From a virus, in the IMG/VR virus record IMGVR_UViG_3300017964_002012, positions 1-36,633 of that record: a stretch of DNA of 36,633 nt; one strand, written 5' to 3'. A program made the translations under genes and the position numbers. The notes beneath the pieces were generated by a model that worked only from the letters and a program-made list of their open reading frames with translations, was not told the origin of the DNA and made no database searches. How positions within the stretch are numbered: the first letter of the stretch is position 1; each line of letters starts with the position of its first letter. This document shows positions 33,809-36,633 of this stretch, piece by piece.

Positions 33809-34522
33809 TTATTTTATTTTACTACTAAAACGATTATAGATATTTTCAGCAAATGTACGGTGATGTTTTGTGCCATAGTGTATTCCATCCCTGGCCAGAT
33901 CTGGTTTTTCTTCAATGGTTCTCCTAGCATCGGCACCATGGTGATTGTCCCACACAGGCCAACAAGATCTCAATGAAGTGTCGTCGAGGACATATCTAGT
34001 ATCGGGTATCATGTAGATATCTTGAGCAAAACAATGAAACACAACAGCATTATTATATTCGGCAAATTTCTCAACCTGAAACACACACTTTAAAAAATTG
34101 TTTTGATCTGTGACACTGGTTTCATATTTCAGGGAATTGTCATCGCTTGTTATAGAAATTGGATATATGTCTAAACGTTCTCTTCTGCTCCATGCTGGCC
34201 AACACACTATAATAATTTTAGGAAACAACACTTTTTCAGATGCATACAACATCCTTACACACATATCGGGAGATGCTCCGGGTTGTGCCAGATTCCAAAA
34301 TCTTAACCTTTTATTATTCAATAATTTTTCTAACTGTGAGATCCAAATTTCGGGTTGTTCCAGACCTTCGCCGAAAGTATGAGAACATCCTAGAACTGCT
34401 ATATTTTTTCCTCCGTCCGGCAGAGGAGAAAATTCTGGACATCTAAAACCGTGTGAATTTGTTTTGTAATCTTTGTGATTAAATGTCGGAAATTGATTAT
34501 CTGAATAATGTCCGTATTTCAT
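33809..34522 (-). CDS. SGNH/GDSL-type hydrolase
   Basis: This 237-residue protein has block I as VLGCSHTFGEG (nucleophile S47), block II Gly in QPGAS (G82), and block V as DGIHYGTKHH (D212, H215). Block III is altered to CWPAW, without the usual GxND Asn. SGNH enzymes are esterases or acyltransferases and are often found with glycan genes, where they add or remove acetyl groups. The start follows tRNA-Glu by only 15 bases in the same direction, so it is probably co-transcribed with the tRNAs and the iron permease. Its 3' end is 2 bases from the end of the opposing radical SAM gene. Confidence 0.8.
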   Translation of the reverse strand: MKYGHYSDNQFPTFNHKDYKTNSHGFRCPEFSPLPDGGKNIAVLGCSHTFGEGLEQPEIWISQLEKLLNNKRLRFWNLAQPGASPDMCVRMLYASEKVLFPKIIIVCWPAWSRRERLDIYPISITSDDNSLKYETSVTDQNNFLKCVFQVEKFAEYNNAVVFHCFAQDIYMIPDTRYVLDDTSLRSCWPVWDNHHGADARRTIEEKPDLARDGIHYGTKHHRTFAENIYNRFSSKIK

Positions 34523-34537
34523 GTTTGTATTTAATGT

Positions 34538-34612
34538 TGGCGGTCCCTAGGGGAATCGAACCCCTCTTTCGAGGATGAAAACCACGTGTCCTAACCGATA
34601 GACGAAGGGACC
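34538..34612 (-). tRNA. tRNA-Glu (anticodon UUC), CCA encoded
   Basis: On the minus strand, GGTCCCT pairs with AGGGACC in the acceptor stem, a G discriminator and encoded CCA (34538-34540) follow, the T-arm is AGGGG TTCGATT CCCCT, and the anticodon loop TTTTCAT gives UUC. The anticodon stem CGTGG/CCTCG has one U-U mismatch in the middle. Last of three tightly spaced tRNAs. Confidence 0.9.
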
Positions 34613-34615
34613 TTT

Positions 34616-34691
34616 TGGTGGAGGTAGAGGGATTCGAACCCACGACCCCTTGAATGCAAATCAAGTGCTCTCCCAACTGAGCTATACCCCC
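34616..34691 (-). tRNA. tRNA-Ala (anticodon UGC), CCA encoded
   Basis: The acceptor stem GGGGGTA pairs with TACCTCC (one G-U), with A discriminator and encoded CCA (34616-34618). The anticodon stem CTTGA/TCAAG holds loop TTTGCAT, anticodon UGC. It is 3 bases from tRNA-Glu and 9 from tRNA-Thr, so processing from one transcript is expected. Confidence 0.93.
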
Positions 34692-34700
34692 ACATCGATG

Positions 34701-34776
34701 TGGTGCCCCAAGTCCGATTCGAACAGACGACCTACTGATTACAAATCAGTTGCTCTACCAACTGAGCTATTGGGGC
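34701..34776 (-). tRNA. tRNA-Thr (anticodon UGU), CCA encoded
   Basis: The acceptor GCCCCAA/TTGGGGC, A discriminator and encoded CCA (34701-34703) are clear; the anticodon stem ACTGA/TCAGT holds loop TTTGTAA, anticodon UGU. Its first 10 bases overlap the end of the iron permease gene, whose TAG stop (34767-34769) is part of the tRNA. Confidence 0.93.
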
Positions 34777-35372
34777 CAAATACCGTATTCAATTATTTCT
34801 GAAATACCTGTATATAGAAAGTATACAGCAAGTATGCTAAAAATCCAACGACTAATTTTAAAAATATTTTTGATGGGTAATTTTGTTATTTGATTATACA
34901 TAATTTTTGATACAGTCACCAATATTACCAAACCAGCCAAAATACCCAAATATACCATTTGAATGTCCTGACTATCGATGATTATGCCTGTAAGGAATAT
35001 AACTACTTCGACTCCTTCTCGAAACATTATACCAAAAACAGCAAGTCCTAATAACAAAGAGTTTCCAAAAGGCAAGGCTTTAACGTGCTGGCTGGCACTA
35101 TGGCAGAACCATGCTACCCAGGCTAGTACAACACCTGTAATGACCCCTATAAACCCTTCAAATCGCTCTGTATTTGCGTGATTGCCTAATAACTGGGCAG
35201 TTGTAGTGCCCAAAGCAATAGTGGCCAAAATAGACCCTAAAACTGCCCATATAATGACTTTTATATGTTTGGGATTGTTGTTGGCCGCTGTGATGGCCAA
35301 CACCGCTATCAGCCATGCTTCAAGTCCTTCTCTGGCTATTACAAACGTGGTTGCTAGTAGAGTGGTAATCAT
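34767..35372 (-). CDS. FTR1/EfeU-family iron permease
   Basis: This 201-residue membrane protein has the two REXXE iron-binding motifs that define the family: REGLE at residues 14-18 in the first span and REGVE at 118-122 in a middle span. I see about seven hydrophobic spans, with the last ending LYTGISEIIEYGIWPQ. EfeU is usually about 280 residues, so this version is shorter, but both motifs and the full span pattern are present. It would import iron across the inner membrane, normally with partner proteins not seen here. A clear promoter precedes it. The last codons and stop form part of tRNA-Thr. Confidence 0.85.
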   Translation of the reverse strand: MITTLLATTFVIAREGLEAWLIAVLAITAANNNPKHIKVIIWAVLGSILATIALGTTTAQLLGNHANTERFEGFIGVITGVVLAWVAWFCHSASQHVKALPFGNSLLLGLAVFGIMFREGVEVVIFLTGIIIDSQDIQMVYLGILAGLVILVTVSKIMYNQITKLPIKNIFKISRWIFSILAVYFLYTGISEIIEYGIWPQ

Positions 35373-35419
35373 AATTTTATTAGTTGCGAATAGTTATTAT
35401 TTGCATTTACTTATAGCAC

Positions 35420-35448
35420 ACTATACACTATCAAACAAATTCGGTCAA
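35420..35448 (-). promoter_or_regulatory. Sigma70-like promoter of the permease-tRNA operon
   Basis: On the minus strand TTGACC (35443-35448) and TATAGT (35420-35425) are 17 bases apart. The start is near 35413, leaving a leader of about 40 bases before the permease ATG at 35372. The -35 box lies 8 bases from that of the opposing plus-strand promoter. Confidence 0.6.
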
Positions 35449-35456
35449 CGATCAAC

Positions 35457-35485
35457 TTGACTTTTTTTGTTTTGGGTTGTAATAT
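35457..35485 (+). promoter_or_regulatory. Sigma70-like promoter of the 35602 gene
   Basis: TTGACT (35457-35462) and TAATAT (35480-35485) are 17 bases apart. The start would be near 35492, giving a leader of about 110 bases that contains a late-type motif and a tandem repeat. It is back to back with the permease promoter. Confidence 0.58.
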
Positions 35486-35512
35486 AAACATAGGTGATAT
35501 GTGCTATTTGCA

Positions 35513-35520
35513 TATAAATA
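35513..35520 (+). promoter_or_regulatory. T4-late consensus motif TATAAATA
   Basis: A perfect TATAAATA followed by CTG lies 28 bases after the sigma70 -10 box. It is identical to the T4 late promoter core and would start RNA near 35526, just before or at the 24-base tandem repeat. It suggests early and late expression of the small gene at 35602. Confidence 0.55.
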
Positions 35521-35527
35521 CTGAACC

Positions 35528-35575
35528 ATCCACATGGACATAAAGTGGCTGATCCACATCAGTTAAAAGTGGCCA
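35528..35575 (+). repeat. Tandem 24-base repeat in the leader of the 35602 gene
   Basis: Two adjacent 24-base units (35528-35551 and 35552-35575) share ATCCACAT at the left and AAAGTGGC toward the right, with variable bases between and at the end. Each can pair CCAC with GTGG, and CTGAT(35550-35554)/ATCAG makes a further hairpin across the junction. Possible protein- or RNA-binding site controlling translation. Confidence 0.55.
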
Positions 35576-35601
35576 ACTTAAAGAAAAAAAGGAGGTTACT
35601 T

Positions 35602-35802
35602 ATGTACACCAAAGATAGACACACTTATATGATGTCCTCATATTACAAAAAGAAAGACATCGAGCACAAAGAGAACGCTATGAAAAGAGCAGTTCAATCC
35701 GTTGACACATACGGAAACGGAACAACTGGCTACATGATCAAGCATGGATCAAATGCTGGCAAAATATTAAAACACATCAAAGTAGATCCGTCCAACATCT
35801 AA
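35602..35802 (+). CDS. 66-residue basic protein, probably highly expressed
   Basis: A strong GGAGG (35591-35595) precedes the ATG at 35602; an in-frame ATG at 35545 lies in the repeat leader and is rejected. The protein (YTKDRHTYMMSSYYKKKDIE at the start) is rich in Lys, Tyr and His, with no domain I recognise. It has two promoters (sigma70 and late), a structured leader and a hairpin behind it, which suggests an abundant product, perhaps DNA-binding or internal to the virion. Function unknown. Confidence 0.72.
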   Translation: MYTKDRHTYMMSSYYKKKDIEHKENAMKRAVQSVDTYGNGTTGYMIKHGSNAGKILKHIKVDPSNI

Positions 35803-35818
35803 ATTATTTGTGTATGGT

Positions 35819-35850
35819 AAAAAACCGGTGAGCAGATTTGTTCACCGGTT
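35819..35850 (-). terminator. Intrinsic terminator-like hairpin
   Basis: AACCGGTGA (35823-35831) pairs perfectly with TCACCGGTT (35842-35850). On the minus strand the stem is followed by six T, a textbook intrinsic terminator for transcripts from the lipoprotein gene at 36155-36355. On the plus strand it stands 20 bases after the 35602 gene but lacks a U-run, so it may only stabilise that mRNA. Confidence 0.65.
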
Positions 35851-35859
35851 GAAATTGTA

Positions 35860-35890
35860 TTGACATGTCGATATCAATCTATTATAAATA
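35860..35890 (+). promoter_or_regulatory. Combined sigma70 and late-type promoter of lipoprotein gene
   Basis: A perfect TTGACA (35860-35865) and TATAAA (35883-35888) are 17 bases apart, and the -10 is part of a perfect T4-late TATAAATA (35883-35890). The start would be near 35895, about 6 bases before the ATG at 35901. Confidence 0.65.
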
Positions 35891-35900
35891 TGGCGTAATT

Positions 35901-36149
35901 ATGAAATTTTTAAAAATTCAAAAAATATTGATATTATTTTTATTCGCCATTCTTTTGACAAGTTGTGCGTCTAAAAACAAAGACGTAGCAAGTAACAAAG
36001 AGCCGAACATATATGACGGATCTATTGGATTGGTCCTAGGTTGTATGTTCAACCCGGCTGAATGTAACAAATTCAAGCAACAGGTTGAACAAGACGAGAT
36101 AACCAAAGATTTTGAAGAAGTTGACAAAGCAACAAGCTCATCAAAATAA
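35901..36149 (+). CDS. Small lipoprotein, 82 residues
   Basis: The ATG at 35901 gives a Lys-rich start and hydrophobic core (LILFLFAILLTSCASK) ending in a lipobox LTSC, so lipidation at C19 by the host pathway is likely. An in-frame ATG at 35865 is part of the promoter. The mature 60 residues have a second Cys pair (GCMFNPAEC) and an acidic helical tail (KQQVEQDEITKDFEEVDK). The role is unknown; superinfection exclusion or an outer-membrane spanin component are possibilities I cannot test. Confidence 0.75.
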   Translation: MKFLKIQKILILFLFAILLTSCASKNKDVASNKEPNIYDGSIGLVLGCMFNPAECNKFKQQVEQDEITKDFEEVDKATSSSK

Positions 36150-36154
36150 TAGTA

Positions 36155-36355
36155 TTACTTCTTTTTTTCTATCAATTTACAATCTTCGGTGTTGGCCGGC
36201 AAACCAGAATTTTTGTCATATATCCATACATATGAATACGTGACCTTATCTGTAGACGCCAAACATTTTTTACCAAAAGAAACTTTTGGTGAAGTCGGTA
36301 TAGCCGTGCATGACACGAGCATTACCGCGGTTGCTATCATTATCAAATGTTTCAT
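36155..36355 (-). CDS. Small lipoprotein, 66 residues, minus strand
   Basis: The N-terminus MKHLIMIATAVMLVSCTAIP is a lipoprotein signal with lipobox LVSC, so lipidation at C16. The mature ~50 residues have two more Cys (C31 and C59 by count) that could form a disulfide, and end in KKK. An AGGAAA lies about 9 bases before the ATG. It faces the other lipoprotein gene with 5 bases between the two stops, and its transcript would meet the terminator at 35819-35850. Function unknown. Confidence 0.68.
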   Translation of the reverse strand: MKHLIMIATAVMLVSCTAIPTSPKVSFGKKCLASTDKVTYSYVWIYDKNSGLPANTEDCKLIEKKK

Positions 36356-36369
36356 GTAAATACTTTCCT

Positions 36370-36633
36370 ATGCGTTATTTTTTTGTTATTATTATAACTG
36401 CTATTATATATATGTCGATCGGACACACCGATCATAAAAAATTCGAATTAGAATTTGAGGAGTTTCTGGCACGAGAGGAGCTCATGACTTTTCAAATAAA
36501 CTTGTGGGAATTATTACAACAACTGGAATACACACACGGAGAACAACGTTCAGTTGTGAAGGATGAAATAACTGTGATGCGAGAAAATATTAATAAACAA
36601 ATTATCAAGATATTAGAATTAGATTTTAAACAT
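36370..36633 (+). CDS. Membrane-anchored helical protein (3' end outside window)
   Basis: An open frame runs from the ATG at 36370 to the window edge, 88 codons so far. It starts with a hydrophobic segment (RYFFVIIITAIIYMSIG), which is an N-terminal anchor or signal peptide, then a charged, helical stretch with regular hydrophobic spacing (FELEFEEFLAREELM, then LLQQLEY and MRENINKQIIKILELDF), compatible with a coiled coil. It starts 14 bases from the divergent lipoprotein gene. An inner-membrane spanin-like role is conceivable next to small lipoproteins but is only a guess. Confidence 0.55.
   Translation, partial: MRYFFVIIITAIIYMSIGHTDHKKFELEFEEFLAREELMTFQINLWELLQQLEYTHGEQRSVVKDEITVMRENINKQIIKILELDFKH

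Noticed and set aside
35177-35460. Plus-strand frame of 92 codons covering the permease start and promoters
   Set aside because: It is antisense to the FTR1-type permease and its promoter region; it has no ribosome-binding site and low-quality composition.
35851-35860. Terminator for the plus-strand 35602 gene at 35823-35850
   Set aside because: There is no U-run after the stem on the plus strand; the sequence fits a minus-strand terminator, so I annotated it that way.
1-36633. CRISPR array, insertion sequence or integrase/attachment site
   Set aside because: I saw no regularly spaced repeats, transposase, integrase or tRNA-linked direct repeats; the tRNA genes are part of a phage operon, not an insertion site.

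Overview
The window is an AT-rich, tightly packed stretch of a T4-like (myovirus) phage genome. The basis is a T4-type replication and recombination set: gp32 ssDNA-binding protein, UvsX, UvsY, UvsW, a gp62-like clamp-loader subunit, gp61 primase and gp41 helicase. Genes often overlap by a few bases, there are three tRNA genes with encoded CCA, and T4-late-like ATAAATA motifs occur. The low GC, radical SAM/2OG-oxygenase genes and surface-glycan genes fit a marine phage of the pelagimyophage/cyanomyovirus group. A SAR11-type host is plausible, but this is inference; no photosynthesis gene is visible.

Layout: (1) 1-2725, end of a methyltransferase and a 740-residue probable virion protein. (2) 2865-6366, recombination operon: gp32, a 34-residue membrane microprotein, uvsX, a small acidic protein, uvsY and a HAD phosphatase. 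(3) 6385-17744, surface-glycan island: radical SAM protein, GT-A, GT2-like, GT61 and GT42/MAF-like transferases, an SDR sugar epimerase, FkbM methyltransferase, sulfotransferase, and four members of one GT-B-like family. (4) 17722-27266, replication block: SprT-like protease, unknown 441-residue protein, uvsW, an unknown gene, gp62, a zinc-finger protein, a small protein and a miniature DnaE-like protein, then a structural gene, gp61 and gp41. (5) 27418-28356, an outer-membrane porin. (6) 28399-34522, an enzyme island: three radical SAM proteins, a cupin, a TauD-type dioxygenase and an SGNH hydrolase. (7) 34538-35372, an FTR1-type iron permease read into tRNA-Thr, tRNA-Ala and tRNA-Glu. (8) 35602-36633, small genes including two lipoproteins and a truncated membrane-anchored protein.

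How it fits together: UvsX/UvsY/gp32/UvsW would carry out recombination-dependent replication, with gp41/gp61 as the primosome. The glycan island could remodel the host envelope or decorate phage or host surfaces. The porin and iron permease would alter host uptake. Iron supply is notable because the window encodes four radical SAM enzymes (one in the glycan island, three in the enzyme island) and an Fe(II)/2OG oxygenase.

Most striking points: a 199-residue protein that keeps DnaE (Pol III alpha) palm and finger motifs, including all three catalytic aspartates; a phage porin with signal peptide and C-terminal Phe; an iron permease whose stop codon lies inside a tRNA gene; and several sigma70-like promoters whose -10 box nearly touches the start codon, predicting leaderless or near-leaderless mRNAs.
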